Of a stretch of 64,000 bases of DNA, positions 8,902 through 18,086 are shown in pieces; within the stretch, counting starts at the first letter, position 1; the number at the start of each line of letters is the position of its first letter. The notes beneath the pieces were generated by a model. It was given only the letters and a program-made list of their open reading frames with translations, was not told the DNA's origin and ran no database searches. The translations under genes were made by a program, and so were the position numbers. This stretch comes from CAIYRG01 sp965247505. GTDB lineage: Bacteria; Pseudomonadota; Alphaproteobacteria; Micropepsales; Micropepsaceae. The DNA is taken from assembly GCA_965247505.1 (NCBI GenBank), contig OZ252020.1, positions 4,402,001-4,466,000 on the forward strand, given 5' to 3'.

Positions 8902-9252
8902 TCGACCAGCTATCTCGCAAACGTACCCACGCATTCTCGGGTTGAAATTGGATGGACTTGGTATGTCCGGCAAGCACAGGGCAGCACTGTCAATCCGGAA
9001 GCAAAGCTCCTTCTGTTGCAAAACGCATTTGACGAGGCTGGTTACAACCGCGTTGAGCTGAAGACCGATTCCCGAAATTTAGTATCGAATGCGGCAATCC
9101 GAAAGCTCGGCGCCAAAGAAGAAGGCGTATTGCGTGGGCATATGTGGATGCCGGCGGGGTATTGGCGCGATACGATCATGTATTCAATATTGAAAGACGA
9201 GTGGCCGGAAGTGAAACAGGCGCTGATCAAAAGGCTTGGGCGTGCGCCCTAA
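8902..9252 (+). pseudogene. GNAT acetyltransferase (RimJ/RimL-like), C-terminal remnant
   Basis: Directly after the IS21 right end a frame without a start reads YLANVPTHSRVEIGWTWY, then AFDEAGYNRVELKTDSRNLV, AIRKLGAKEEGVLR and GYWRDTIMYSILKDEW. This is the back two-thirds of a RimJ/RimL-type N-acetyltransferase, including the acceptor-loop asparagine pattern. The N-terminal third is missing and not found on the other side of IS21. Natural stop at 9252. Probably non-functional. Confidence 0.8.
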
Positions 9253-9316
9253 TCGGATCAAGATTTTGGGTAACCAAATGGAGATGCCGGCGCGGGTGAT
9301 GTCTATTGCCACATCG

Positions 9317-10372
9317 CTACTGCCACTCGATCCAGTGCCCGTGAGCGCTAGCACTAGCCAGCAAGCGCTCCTCTCCACCCGGCCAAATAGTGAGCGTTAG
9401 CCCAACACCTTCGTTAGAGACCCCCTCCATACGAAGCCAAGCCAGCGGCGCGTCCGCCGTCGCGTGCAAACCGACACGAGTAATATGTTTTTCAATGCGC
9501 TTCTGACGATCCGTTGGAAAATACTGAAAAGCGATCGAGTGCATTAGCACTCGTGTAATGCCGGTCTCGGGTTCGACCTCAAGGACAATTTCTAACCAAT
9601 CGGCGGAATCCGCAGCATCTATTTGTGGCGGGTCGGCAGCGGCTATATCAATTGCTGTCTTGGTGCGCGCGAGCCGCTCCGCCTGATCCGGCCATATATA
9701 AGCGCGTAGGCGCTCCCGCCCCGCGGGGCTAGAGACATCCAACGGCATGAGATCAACACCTCTGCGCCGGACAATTACGACTTCCGCACCAGGGGGCGAC
9801 GTCCCTCTCCATTCGGGTGTTAGTTGAAGCTGCGAGGACGATTTACCTGAATCCACCGTTCCCAAACGGTACCCATAAGAATCCAATATCAAGTTTAGGC
9901 CGCCGCTAGCACCCAACTCGAAGAGCGAGAGGGGCATCTTCGTTTCTGCCGCTATTACCAATAGACCCCTCATTAAAACAGCGGAACGCCCCACCTCATT
10001 GGTTTGCGGCGGAAGATCAAGCCAATTCAAAATCTCCGTTTCTTCTTCGATTAAAACATTCTCGATCACCTGCCACGCCGCTTCTTTGCTTGGTATCAAA
10101 CTCGGCGGGTAAAGTGCTGTAAGTGGTGGTTTGTATTCACGCATTGCAAGAGCATGGAGCGCGCCTGCGAGACGAAGTGGCACCGAATCATTCATCGCAT
10201 CGGGCTTGCCCTTCCAGCCCAAAATATGCGCACCAACTTTATTGTGGTCCGTCAACCGCTCGCCGATGACGTCACAGATTATCGCTGTGAAGGGCGAATT
10301 CATATTGCGGCAATATTCGGCCTGTTGCCGAAAGGCTGCGCGCACGGTTTCTGGAGAGCAGCTCGATTCCAT
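9317..10372 (-). CDS. DUF2332 domain protein
   Basis: A 351-residue protein of the DUF2332 family. It shows the conserved N-terminal pattern FRQQAEYCRNMNSPFTAIIC, PLRLAGALHALAM, and the methyltransferase-like loop LFELGASGGLNLILDSYGY near residue 176. Family members look like modified Rossmann-fold proteins and have no established activity. The gene ends 64 bases past the acetyltransferase remnant and runs opposite to it. It starts 40 bases after the upstream gshA stop on the same strand, so both may share a transcript. Confidence 0.8.
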   Translation of the reverse strand: MESSCSPETVRAAFRQQAEYCRNMNSPFTAIICDVIGERLTDHNKVGAHILGWKGKPDAMNDSVPLRLAGALHALAMREYKPPLTALYPPSLIPSKEAAWQVIENVLIEEETEILNWLDLPPQTNEVGRSAVLMRGLLVIAAETKMPLSLFELGASGGLNLILDSYGYRLGTVDSGKSSSQLQLTPEWRGTSPPGAEVVIVRRRGVDLMPLDVSSPAGRERLRAYIWPDQAERLARTKTAIDIAAADPPQIDAADSADWLEIVLEVEPETGITRVLMHSIAFQYFPTDRQKRIEKHITRVGLHATADAPLAWLRMEGVSNEGVGLTLTIWPGGEERLLASASAHGHWIEWQ

Positions 10373-10412
10373 TTTATGAGTCTAATGCAAAAACAGCCGA
10401 ATTATCGCGCCG

Positions 10413-11834
10413 CTAATTCTCCCACTCATGCACTGGCGCGCCGGAGCTCTGATTCGAACAATAAGCCGCCATCATCTGAAAATAATCGCCGTCGCATTTT
10501 ATCAATTGACGCCGCTGCCACGCCGCGCCGGTTTGGCCGGAATTTACGCGTGCCGCTATCACCCCAAGAAATAGATCAGCTTCCGAAGGCGCGATGTCGG
10601 CAAGACGAAGACCTTCGCGCGCAGCCGCGATCAAATCTCGCTCTATCAGCTGATCGACTTCCACTTCGCCTTTCTCCGGCCAGTCGAGTTTTGCCGACAG
10701 GCCGTTTCGGGCGGCGGCGTAAAAATTTTTTCTAGCCTGTCCGAAACTAAGCGCAGGATCTTGATCCCAATCATGCTCGACCATGTAAAAAATCAAACCA
10801 ATATGGAAAGCAGTGCTCGCTACCATATCCAAGACGGACGGCCCGGCCGGAAACCCGCGGGTTTCAAAACGCAGATGCGGTCGCCCACTGTCTTCGAAGC
10901 CAACTAAGGGCCGGTTCAAGCGCCAAATCATTCCGTTTTGAAGTTGAACGTGGCGGTAGTCGTCTGGTGAATTATCAAAGAGGCACGGGAGAAGCGCCGG
11001 ATAGCTTTCCGCATTCTCGGTAAAAAGATTGAGCAGTGACTCACTTGCGTAGCGCGAACCAAAGGTCACGCGCCGCATCCCTGCATCACTGCCCTGTAAA
11101 TCAACTGCCTGCTCGAATAATGGAATGCGCGTTTCAGACCAAAGCTCCTTACCAAATAGAAAGGGCGCATTGACCGACGCAGCGAGAACCGGCGCGGAGG
11201 CCATAACCGAGGCATTAAAATAACGATGAATTTTTGAAATGGGCGTTTTCAGATGAATTTGAAACGACGTGGTTGCGGCTTCCAGCATCACGTCATGATG
11301 CTCCATTTTAAGATGCTCGGCGCCTTCAATATCGATGGTTAAGGGCACTCCACCGCGTTGACGCAAGACCTCGTTGTTTAGCGCGTAGTAACGCTTTAAG
11401 GCCGACATGTTCTTCAAATTAAGATCGGATTCGCGAATGGTCGGAAGCGTTCCGATCATAATAAGTTTGGCGCCCAAGCTGTTGGCTGCTTTATTTGCTT
11501 CTCGGATAAGTTCTTCGTAGGACGCCTGCACCAAAGAAAATACATTCCCTTCCAGTTTTCGCGGCGGGCAGGTGAGTTCAACATTGAATTTAGATAACTC
11601 GGGTATTGCGTCTTTATTTCCAAATGCCGTCAAAAACTGGTCGTTGACTGGGCTAGGGGAAAAATTGTGGTCAAGCAGCCAACTCTCGATTTCAAAACCG
11701 AGCGTAATTCCCTCGTTTGAAAAGCGGCCCTTGCCAACGGCCTCGCCAAGAAGCTTGGTCTCTACGCCAAGCCGCCGCTCGAACTCGACGGAATCTTCCG
11801 GGGCAAAGCTTGTCTTTGCGATTTCCTCGCCCAT
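10413..11834 (-). CDS. gshA: Glutamate-cysteine ligase (GCS2-type)
   Basis: This 473-residue protein belongs to the proteobacterial/plant-like glutamate-cysteine ligase group, which makes gamma-glutamylcysteine for glutathione. Key stretches are TLGFEIESWLLDH near residue 45, KFNVELTCPPRKL (glutamate/ATP site), MLEAATTSFQIHLK near 183, and HLRFETRGFPAGPSVLDMVA near 322. The length suits the family. No gshB is in view. The gene is followed at 40 bases by DUF2332 and preceded by a DUF192 gene, all on the minus strand. I am less sure whether cysteine is the true acceptor, because related GCS2 ligases use others. Confidence 0.8.
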   Translation of the reverse strand: MGEEIAKTSFAPEDSVEFERRLGVETKLLGEAVGKGRFSNEGITLGFEIESWLLDHNFSPSPVNDQFLTAFGNKDAIPELSKFNVELTCPPRKLEGNVFSLVQASYEELIREANKAANSLGAKLIMIGTLPTIRESDLNLKNMSALKRYYALNNEVLRQRGGVPLTIDIEGAEHLKMEHHDVMLEAATTSFQIHLKTPISKIHRYFNASVMASAPVLAASVNAPFLFGKELWSETRIPLFEQAVDLQGSDAGMRRVTFGSRYASESLLNLFTENAESYPALLPCLFDNSPDDYRHVQLQNGMIWRLNRPLVGFEDSGRPHLRFETRGFPAGPSVLDMVASTAFHIGLIFYMVEHDWDQDPALSFGQARKNFYAAARNGLSAKLDWPEKGEVEVDQLIERDLIAAAREGLRLADIAPSEADLFLGVIAARVNSGQTGAAWQRRQLIKCDGDYFQMMAAYCSNQSSGAPVHEWEN

Positions 11835-11873
11835 GCGATCTCCGTTGAAAGTGCGTCGCTCCGCGCCAGGTCG

Positions 11874-12365
11874 TTAGCGTTTTGAGAGCTTCATCAGCTT
11901 GTAGTTTCCAAAAATCTGATGGCGCGCCGTGTCGCCGGGGGCAATGCCAAGCTCGGCCGCTCGCCCCCCAGCCAGCTCGAGCACCGCGCTCACTGGGCCG
12001 AAACTTGGCACTCTCGCGTACGATAGCGGCGTTGTATTGGCCGCGATGCGGTGAATCGTGCCATCCGAACGGATGAACAACATATCAAGCGAAATAAGCG
12101 TGTTCCTCATCCAGAAGGCGCGCTCCAAGTCCACGTTGAAATCAAACAGCATGCCCTCGTCTGGAAGAACGCTCTGCCGAAACATCAGACCGCGTTGCTG
12201 TTCAAAGCGGTCATCCGCGAGCTCGATAATAAAATGATGGCTTTTCTCGAGCGTATCGATCGCTAGCGGCGATTGCGGGAGCGTAGGCTGCGGCCCGTCA
12301 ATCCCTTGCGCATAGGCGAAAGAGCCGAAAGCGAATAGCGATAATATGACAATGGCGAAGCGCAT
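11874..12365 (-). CDS. DUF192 family exported protein
   Basis: A 163-residue protein with a clean signal peptide (IVILSLFAFGSFAYAQG). The DUF192 core includes RFEQQRGLMFRQSV, MLFDFNVDLERAFWMRNTLI, SLDMLFIRSDGTIHRIAAN and AVLELAGGRAAELGIAPGD. The family is widespread and of unknown function. It lies just upstream of gshA on the same strand. Its promoter region (12366-12517) is shared with the divergent DUF411 gene. A second, broken DUF192 gene sits on the other side of DUF411. Confidence 0.85.
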   Translation of the reverse strand: MRFAIVILSLFAFGSFAYAQGIDGPQPTLPQSPLAIDTLEKSHHFIIELADDRFEQQRGLMFRQSVLPDEGMLFDFNVDLERAFWMRNTLISLDMLFIRSDGTIHRIAANTTPLSYARVPSFGPVSAVLELAGGRAAELGIAPGDTARHQIFGNYKLMKLSKR

Positions 12366-12517
12366 GATGGTAGAAGTTTAGCCGATCAAGGCAGAAAATG
12401 TCGCCAGGAATAATGTCGCTGTGAATAATGTCGCTGGAAAAAAATGGCAGGGAACGGGCGCTTGTTAATCGTTGCTGCTTTCGCTGATGGGCCGAAGCCC
12501 GCCAAAAGGGCTGCGCC

Positions 12518-13000
12518 ATGACCAAAGATGGTATTACACGGCGGAAACTTTTCGGGCTCCTTAAGAATTCGCCCGCGCCACCCCCGCCAAAAGCGCTCCC
12601 GGGCCTGGTGACACAAGAGGCAATCTATATCCACCGAACACCGGAGGGCCTTTCCTGTGCAAGATGGTCCGACCATATGCGGCGGGCGGGCTTTATTGTG
12701 AAAACGAAAGAAACAAACGATCTCAAGGCAATAAAGGAGCGACTGCGCGTTCCACCCGATCTTGCCGCCTGCCATACGGCGGAGCTTGCGGGTTACGTCA
12801 TTGAGGGCCATGTGCCGGCAGAGGCAGTAAAACGCTTGTTCGAAGAAAAGCCTGATGCCAGGGGGTTAGCCGTGGCGGGTATGCCGGCGGGCGCGCCAGG
12901 CGTCGATTGTTTGGAGGAAGACACCTACGAGGTTGTGATTTTCGGCGCGAACCGCCGAGAGGTGTATATGAAGTTCGTCGGCATGCGCGCCATCGCCTAA
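12518..13000 (+). CDS. DUF411 family protein with altered cysteine motif
   Basis: The 160-residue product matches DUF411 proteins linked to copper/metal homeostasis: HMRRAGFIVKTKETNDLKAI, VPPDLAACHTAELAGYVIEG, HVPAEAVKRLF and GLAVAGMPAGAPG. Most members carry a CGCC-like site before the TRX-like core; here the region reads TPEGLSCARWSDHM with one Cys, so metal binding may differ. The conserved CHT cysteine is kept. The first 25 residues include TRRKLFGLLK but no hydrophobic export segment, so it may be cytoplasmic. The stop overlaps the convergent DUF192 remnant. Confidence 0.75.
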   Translation: MTKDGITRRKLFGLLKNSPAPPPPKALPGLVTQEAIYIHRTPEGLSCARWSDHMRRAGFIVKTKETNDLKAIKERLRVPPDLAACHTAELAGYVIEGHVPAEAVKRLFEEKPDARGLAVAGMPAGAPGVDCLEEDTYEVVIFGANRREVYMKFVGMRAIA

Positions 13001-13200
13001 TTCAACAAAACGCCGTTGCCGAAGATCAGATGGCGAACCAGATCCCCACTTGCAATTCCAAGCTCCGCCGCGCCGCCGCCGCGGATTTCCAATACGCCGC
13101 GGGCCGGACCCTGCGAGAGGAGTGTTTCTTCCGAAAGCGGTGTGGCGTTCGCCGCGATATTGAGTATGCGGCCAGCCTCGTCGATGAAGATGATATCAAG
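12997..13200 (-). pseudogene. Second DUF192 gene, C-terminal remnant cut by IS256
   Basis: Read on the minus strand from the IS256 edge: PLDIIFIDEAGRILNIAANA, then TPLSEETLLSQGPARGVLEI, GGGAARLGIASGDLVRH and LIFGNGVLLN, ending at a TAG at 12997. This is the DUF192 C-terminal half, similar to but not identical with the intact copy at 11874. Its N-terminal half lies beyond the IS and is not present in the window. Confidence 0.85.
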
Positions 13201-14650
13201 GGGGATGTCCCGGTCGATGTTGAAAAGTTGAGGTAGGTGTCGCTCTCCTGGAGCCGTTAGGCTCCGGGTGCTGCAAACCCAAAAGGGAGAACGACACCAT
13301 GGGAAATAATATCCGTAGTTCCAGCCGCCCGAAAGCCCTTGCCCCCTCGATTCCTATGCCGCCGCTGGCGGACGCGATGGACGCAGTCCATCTCAGCGTG
13401 GATCGGTTTTGTCTTCTGGCCGGGGTCGAGGCCTTGGCCGAGATGATGGAGGAGGACGCCACGACCGTGTGCGGGGCCCGACATCGCCGCCATGGGGACC
13501 GTCGAGGTTATCGCTGGGGCAGGACACATAGCGAGATCGGCTACCACGGCGGCAAAGTGAAGGTGGCCCGGCCACGGGTTCGTGACCGGGCGGGCAAAGA
13601 GGTGAGCTTGGAGAGTTGGCAGGCGCTACGCGATGGCAACCTGCTGCTCGAGTGGGCGCTCAACCTGATGGTGCTGAACGTGTCGACCCGCAAGTACCAC
13701 CGCGCGGTCCGTCTGCCCGAGGGCGAGCTGGCGAAAGCGCGTGGCGACGGCACCTCGAAGTCGGCCGTTTCCCGGCGCTTTGTGGCGCTGTCAGGCAAGA
13801 AGATGAAGGCCTGGCTCGCCTCGGATCTCTCGGAACTCGACCTGCTAGTCATCCAGATCGACGGTCTGCATGTCGGCGACCATGTCCTGATGGCGGCGAT
13901 CGGCGTCGATGGCAACGGCGACAAGCATGTCCTGGCCGTGGTCGAGGGGGCGACGGAGAACACGGTCGTCGTCCAGGCCTTGATCGACAATCTCCTCGCC
14001 AGGGGGCTCGATCCGACACTGCCGCGGCTGTTCATCGTCGATGGCGCGAAGGCACTCAGCAAAGCGATCCGAAACACCTTCGGTGTGGCCGCCGCCATCC
14101 AGCGCTGCCAGGTCCACAAGGGCCGTAACATCATCGAGCGCCTGCCCCAACATTTGCACGCGAGCGTCAAGAAGGCGCTCCGTCAGGCCTGGGACCAGGA
14201 CGACGCAAACAAGGCCGAGCGGCTCTTGCGCAACCTGGTCCGGCGTCTGGAGCATGAGGAACCGGGCGTCTCGGGCAGCATCCTGGAGGGGCTGGAGGAG
14301 ATCCTCACCGTCATCCGCCTCGGCCTACCGCACGAACTCCGGCGCTCGCTCGCCTGCACCAACATCGTCGAGAACGCGCTCGGCACGGTGCGCCAGGTCA
14401 CCCGCAACGTCAAACGCTGGAGACACGCCGAGATGGCGCTCAGATGGACCGCCGCCGGCCTGCTGGAGGCCCAGAAAACCTTCCGTCGCCTCAAGGCCTA
14501 TCGCCAGCTGCCCATCCTCCGAAATGCTCTCCAGGAACACTTGAGAAAGGCTCAGGCCGACAGTGCCATTGAAACCATCATGAAGGCAGCATAGCATCAT
14601 CAACCAGCGACGCCTGCCCCACGAATTTCAACAGAGATAGGGACATCGCC
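13201..14650 (+). mobile_element. IS256-family element, copy 1 (1450 bp)
   Basis: The left end is GGGGATGTCCCGGTCGATGT and the right end read inwards is GGCGATGTCCCTATCTCTGT; the inverted match continues through TTGAAA and GTCGCT. One intact transposase lies between. The 8-base flanks ATATCAAG and ACTGACAG are not duplicates. Length is the same as copy 2, which fixes both boundaries. The element breaks a DUF192 gene on its left. Confidence 0.9.
13299..14594 (+). CDS. IS256 (mutator-type) transposase, copy 1
   Basis: A full 431-residue transposase. The catalytic triad can be placed at LLVIQIDGLHVGDHV (Asp), LFIVDGAKALSKAI (Asp) and NIVENALGTVRQVTRNVKRW (Glu), with the mutator-type CQVHKGRNI between. 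It differs from copy 2 at six residues, for example G versus A in LRDGNLLLEW and Y versus C in STRKYHRAV. No damage is seen. Confidence 0.95.
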   Translation: MGNNIRSSSRPKALAPSIPMPPLADAMDAVHLSVDRFCLLAGVEALAEMMEEDATTVCGARHRRHGDRRGYRWGRTHSEIGYHGGKVKVARPRVRDRAGKEVSLESWQALRDGNLLLEWALNLMVLNVSTRKYHRAVRLPEGELAKARGDGTSKSAVSRRFVALSGKKMKAWLASDLSELDLLVIQIDGLHVGDHVLMAAIGVDGNGDKHVLAVVEGATENTVVVQALIDNLLARGLDPTLPRLFIVDGAKALSKAIRNTFGVAAAIQRCQVHKGRNIIERLPQHLHASVKKALRQAWDQDDANKAERLLRNLVRRLEHEEPGVSGSILEGLEEILTVIRLGLPHELRRSLACTNIVENALGTVRQVTRNVKRWRHAEMALRWTAAGLLEAQKTFRRLKAYRQLPILRNALQEHLRKAQADSAIETIMKAA

Positions 14651-14719
14651 ACTGACAGAATCATTATCTACTTAGAGTTATCTACTCGGGATTATTCAGG
14701 CAAACATGGGAATCGCATC

Positions 14720-14983
14720 ATGAGTCCAGTAGAGCTTATGTTGAAGGGTTATCGCCTTACGACGGCAGAAATTCTTTATCACCGTCCAGACTATCCGGCT
14801 TTGCTACAATCCTATATCTGGCAAAAATACGACCATTCGCCGCAGTTCCCTGTGCTCAACCGGTTTCTACGTTTCTGGGAAAGAAAACTGGACGGCAAGC
14901 TTCATTCGGTTCGTGTTGCTGCGGGTGGGCCGGTAGTGCCGGCCGGGCTTCGGCATGTGAGTGGCCAATTTACACTTCAATAG
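14720..14983 (+). CDS. Usg family small protein
   Basis: This 87-residue protein matches the Usg family of Alphaproteobacteria: GYRLTTAEILYHRPDYPALL, QSYIWQKYDHSPQFPVLNRF and RKLDGKLHSVRVA. The family name comes from a gene near tryptophan biosynthesis genes; no function is established. It sits just right of IS256 copy 1 and ends 5 bases before the convergent dihydroorotase stop. Its natural promoter may have been replaced by the insertion 70 bases upstream. Confidence 0.8.
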   Translation: MSPVELMLKGYRLTTAEILYHRPDYPALLQSYIWQKYDHSPQFPVLNRFLRFWERKLDGKLHSVRVAAGGPVVPAGLRHVSGQFTLQ

Positions 14984-14988
14984 CGTGG

Positions 14989-16314
14989 CTACGGCTCGGC
15001 AAAACGAATTGGCTGTCCGGAACCGGCAGCTGCGACGTCTCCATCGCGCATCGCAACCGCGCCGCGTAAGATCGTCGCAACAGGCCAACCGGTGGTTTCA
15101 GCGCCTGCATAGGGCGTCCAACCACAACGCGATGCGATCCAATCATTTGAGATTTTTCGTTTCCCCTTTAGATCGACAATCGCAAAGTCTGCATCGAAGC
15201 CCGCAGCTAGCGCTCCCTTATTTGCTATCCCAAACACCCGTGCGGGCCCCTCGCCCGTAAGTTCAACTAATCGCTTAAGGCTAAGCCGACTGGCGTTCAC
15301 ATGATCGAGCATGATTGTGAGGAGCGTCTGAACCCCCGGCAGCCCCGATGGTGTCTGCGGATAAATACCGCTCTTTTCGGTCAGGGTGTGTGGTGCATGA
15401 TCCGAACCCACGACGTCGATGAAGCCATTGTTTACAGCAGTCCAAAGCGCATCGCGATGGCAGGGTTTTCGCAATGGTGGATTCATCTGTGCCTGTGCTC
15501 CCAATTTCTCGTAACATTCCGGCGCGCTAAGAGTCAGATGTTGCACTGTGGCTTCAACCGTGGCGATATCCCGCGCGCCGGCAAGAAGGGGCAACTCTTG
15601 CAAGGTCGTCACATGCAGAATGTGAACACGCCGCTTTGCTTCGCGCGCTAAGCGCAATAGACGCTCGGTGGCCAGCCTGGCCGTCTCTTTGTCGCGCCAT
15701 ATGGCATGCGTCGAAGGATCGCCCGGTATTGCCAGCTTGAAGCGTTCGCGCAGGCGCATTTCGTCCTCGGCGTGAATACTGATCCGCCGTCGGCCGGCAC
15801 GAAGTGCTCTAAGAATTTCGCCGTCTTCGGCAAGGAGCAGTTTCCCGGTTGACGACCCCATAAAAAGTTTTACGCCCGCAACTCCGGCAAGGCACTCCAA
15901 TTCCGCAAGCTCTTCGAGATTGTCGCTGGTTGCTCCAATATAAAAGGCGTAGTCGCAATGCATGCTCGTTTCCGCACGTCCTAGCTTATCTTCCAGGGCA
16001 GCGCGCGTTGTCGTTGGCGGATTATTGTTCGGCATTTCGAAAACCGAAGTTACTCCGCCCATCACGGCAGAGCGGCTTCCAGATTCCATGTTTTCCTTGT
16101 GCTCAAACCCTGGTTCACGAAAATGCACATGCGTATCGATGATACCGGGCAAAATATGAAGCCCTTTGGCGTCGAAGGTTTCCACCGCACTCGCACTTGA
16201 AGAAACACCAATCTCAATAATCTTGCCGGAGCGCACACCAATATTTGCTTCACCCAGTCCACCAGACGAAACACAGGTGCCGCCACGGATGAGAAGATCG
16301 AAATGTTCGCTCAC
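14989..16314 (-). CDS. pyrC: Dihydroorotase (class I)
   Basis: I chose the GTG at 16314, which overlaps the asnB stop as GTGA and gives a 441-residue enzyme; the longer frame upstream lies inside asnB. The amidohydrolase metal site is visible: IIDTHVHFREPGFEHKE, the segment GVAGVKLFMGSSTG, RISIHAEDE, RVHILHVTT and the catalytic DVVGSDHAPHT. Dihydroorotase closes carbamoyl-aspartate in pyrimidine synthesis. Allantoinase-like relatives share this plan, so the substrate is likely but not certain. The coupling to asnB and a glycosyltransferase is unusual for a pyrimidine gene. Confidence 0.85.
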   Translation of the reverse strand: MSEHFDLLIRGGTCVSSGGLGEANIGVRSGKIIEIGVSSSASAVETFDAKGLHILPGIIDTHVHFREPGFEHKENMESGSRSAVMGGVTSVFEMPNNNPPTTTRAALEDKLGRAETSMHCDYAFYIGATSDNLEELAELECLAGVAGVKLFMGSSTGKLLLAEDGEILRALRAGRRRISIHAEDEMRLRERFKLAIPGDPSTHAIWRDKETARLATERLLRLAREAKRRVHILHVTTLQELPLLAGARDIATVEATVQHLTLSAPECYEKLGAQAQMNPPLRKPCHRDALWTAVNNGFIDVVGSDHAPHTLTEKSGIYPQTPSGLPGVQTLLTIMLDHVNASRLSLKRLVELTGEGPARVFGIANKGALAAGFDADFAIVDLKGKRKISNDWIASRCGWTPYAGAETTGWPVATILRGAVAMRDGDVAAAGSGQPIRFAEP

Positions 16315-18086
16315 TGTTTGCTCTCTAGAACCGCCGTCACATCTCCTAAGGGCTCTACGCCCTCGATATGTGTCCGATGCCACAGCGCATAAAAAAGCAG
16401 ATTCCAACACGCGCGTCCCATACGCTTCCTATCGCTTCCGCCAAGCGCGCTAAAAAGACGTTCGACCTTCTGCGGGTGACAAATTTCAGAAACACCCGGG
16501 TTTTTTGCTACAAGCGGCGCAAGCGTTTGGGCGCGGGACGCGATCCAATCCCAAACGGGGACAGTAAAGCCGCGTTTCTTGGAAAATGGATCGGCCTCCG
16601 GCAATGCCTGCGCCAGCCACCGACGCAGCAGGTATTTTCCTGTTCGGTTTCTTAACTTGAGGCGATCCGGCAGCCGAAAGGCGAGGTCCGCAACGATCGG
16701 ATCCAAAAACGGCGTGCGTCCTTCTACGCCATGCGCCATGAGGCAGCGATCCAACTTCAAAAGGAGATCGTGGGAAAGCCAATCAGCGATGTCCGTTGCC
16801 TGCGCCGCTTGCAACCGCGACCAATTTCGACCCTGTGCCCCCTGCTCTGCTTCTGCAATGCCGTCGCGCCAGTGATTTGATTCCGTCCTAAGTACGCCGA
16901 GCCCGTCCAATGCTCTGCGTGCATACATTTGGCGTCCCCCGAAGAGCTTCGAGCGACCCGCTCGGCGGTAACGGCCATAACCGGCAAATAGCTCGTCTCC
17001 GCCTTCACCGGAAATGACGACTTTGAGCTCCTTCGCAGCCGCACGGGCCAGTAAATAGGTCGGAACGATCGCGTAGTCGGCAACCGGATCATCCATTGCG
17101 GCGGCGATCGCGGGTAGATTGTCCCAAAAATCGCCTGCAGTAACGGCAATCTCAACATGCTCGGCACCTACCGCTTTCGCGACGCGCTTGGCGTGATCAC
17201 GTTCGTCGGCAACCGCTGTTCCGGGGAACCCCGCAGTGAAAGCGCGCACCGGTCTGTCATTAAGCCGTGCCATGCACGCTAGCAGAGCAGAGGAATCAAT
17301 ACCGCCCGACAGAAACATCCCATAAGGCACATCTGAACGTTGGTGTATATTTACACTGTCCATCAGCGCGTCATCGAGGAAGTTCAACGCTTCATCTTCG
17401 GCAATATCTCTTGGCGGGCCGTCGGGGAGCGAGCTGGCCCTTTGCCGATTTGCGATCCGGCCAGCTTTCACTTCTAATGACTCGCCAGGAAGGACCCGGT
17501 GAACACCATCGAAAATTGTGTTTCGGCCGGTCGTAAACTGAAGCTGCAATAATTGAGTTGCGATCTCGCTGTTTATTCTCGGCTCCAGCAGACCTGTCGC
17601 AAAAATTGCTTGGGGTTCAGAGGCAAAGGCGAGGCCATTATTCGTTTCGGCGTAATAGAGCGGCTTGATGCCGAACGGATCGCGAGAAAGATACAGTGAA
17701 CCTTTAGACGGATCGGCAAGGGCTAACGCATACATTCCTCGAAGACGTTTCGTGAACCCAGCGCCGTCTCTTTGGTAGGCAAATAATGGAACTTCGCAAT
17801 CGGACTTTGTCGCGAACCGCGCATCCGAATACTCCTTACGTAACTCAAGATAATTGTAGATTTCGCCATTTGCGACCAACACCGTGCCACCTGGACCAAA
17901 AAACGGTTGATCGCCCGTTTCCAGATCGATTATAGCAAGTCTTGTCTGGGCAAGTCCCAAACCATCGGCGGCATGAGATCCCGTACCGTCTGGCCCTCTA
18001 TGCGCCAGCGCATGGGTAAATTTTTCCAATACCGCATCAGGCAAAACCGATCCATCTGTGGTTTGGTAGCCCGCTATTCCGCACAT
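16311..18086 (-). CDS. asnB: Asparagine synthase (glutamine-hydrolysing)
   Basis: A 591-residue AsnB. Met-Cys2 (MCGIAGY) supplies the glutaminase nucleophile; RLAIIDLETGDQPF and ANGEIYNYLELR belong to the class II amidotransferase domain. The synthetase domain has the PP-loop FLSGGIDSSALLACMARL near residue 260 and VISGEGGDELFAGYGRYR near 365. The gene overlaps the upstream glycosyltransferase by 13 bases and the downstream pyrC by four, so the three are translationally coupled. AsnB paralogues beside glycosyltransferases often modify surface polysaccharides, so a role other than free asparagine synthesis is possible. Confidence 0.9.
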   Translation of the reverse strand: MCGIAGYQTTDGSVLPDAVLEKFTHALAHRGPDGTGSHAADGLGLAQTRLAIIDLETGDQPFFGPGGTVLVANGEIYNYLELRKEYSDARFATKSDCEVPLFAYQRDGAGFTKRLRGMYALALADPSKGSLYLSRDPFGIKPLYYAETNNGLAFASEPQAIFATGLLEPRINSEIATQLLQLQFTTGRNTIFDGVHRVLPGESLEVKAGRIANRQRASSLPDGPPRDIAEDEALNFLDDALMDSVNIHQRSDVPYGMFLSGGIDSSALLACMARLNDRPVRAFTAGFPGTAVADERDHAKRVAKAVGAEHVEIAVTAGDFWDNLPAIAAAMDDPVADYAIVPTYLLARAAAKELKVVISGEGGDELFAGYGRYRRAGRSKLFGGRQMYARRALDGLGVLRTESNHWRDGIAEAEQGAQGRNWSRLQAAQATDIADWLSHDLLLKLDRCLMAHGVEGRTPFLDPIVADLAFRLPDRLKLRNRTGKYLLRRWLAQALPEADPFSKKRGFTVPVWDWIASRAQTLAPLVAKNPGVSEICHPQKVERLFSALGGSDRKRMGRACWNLLFYALWHRTHIEGVEPLGDVTAVLESKQ

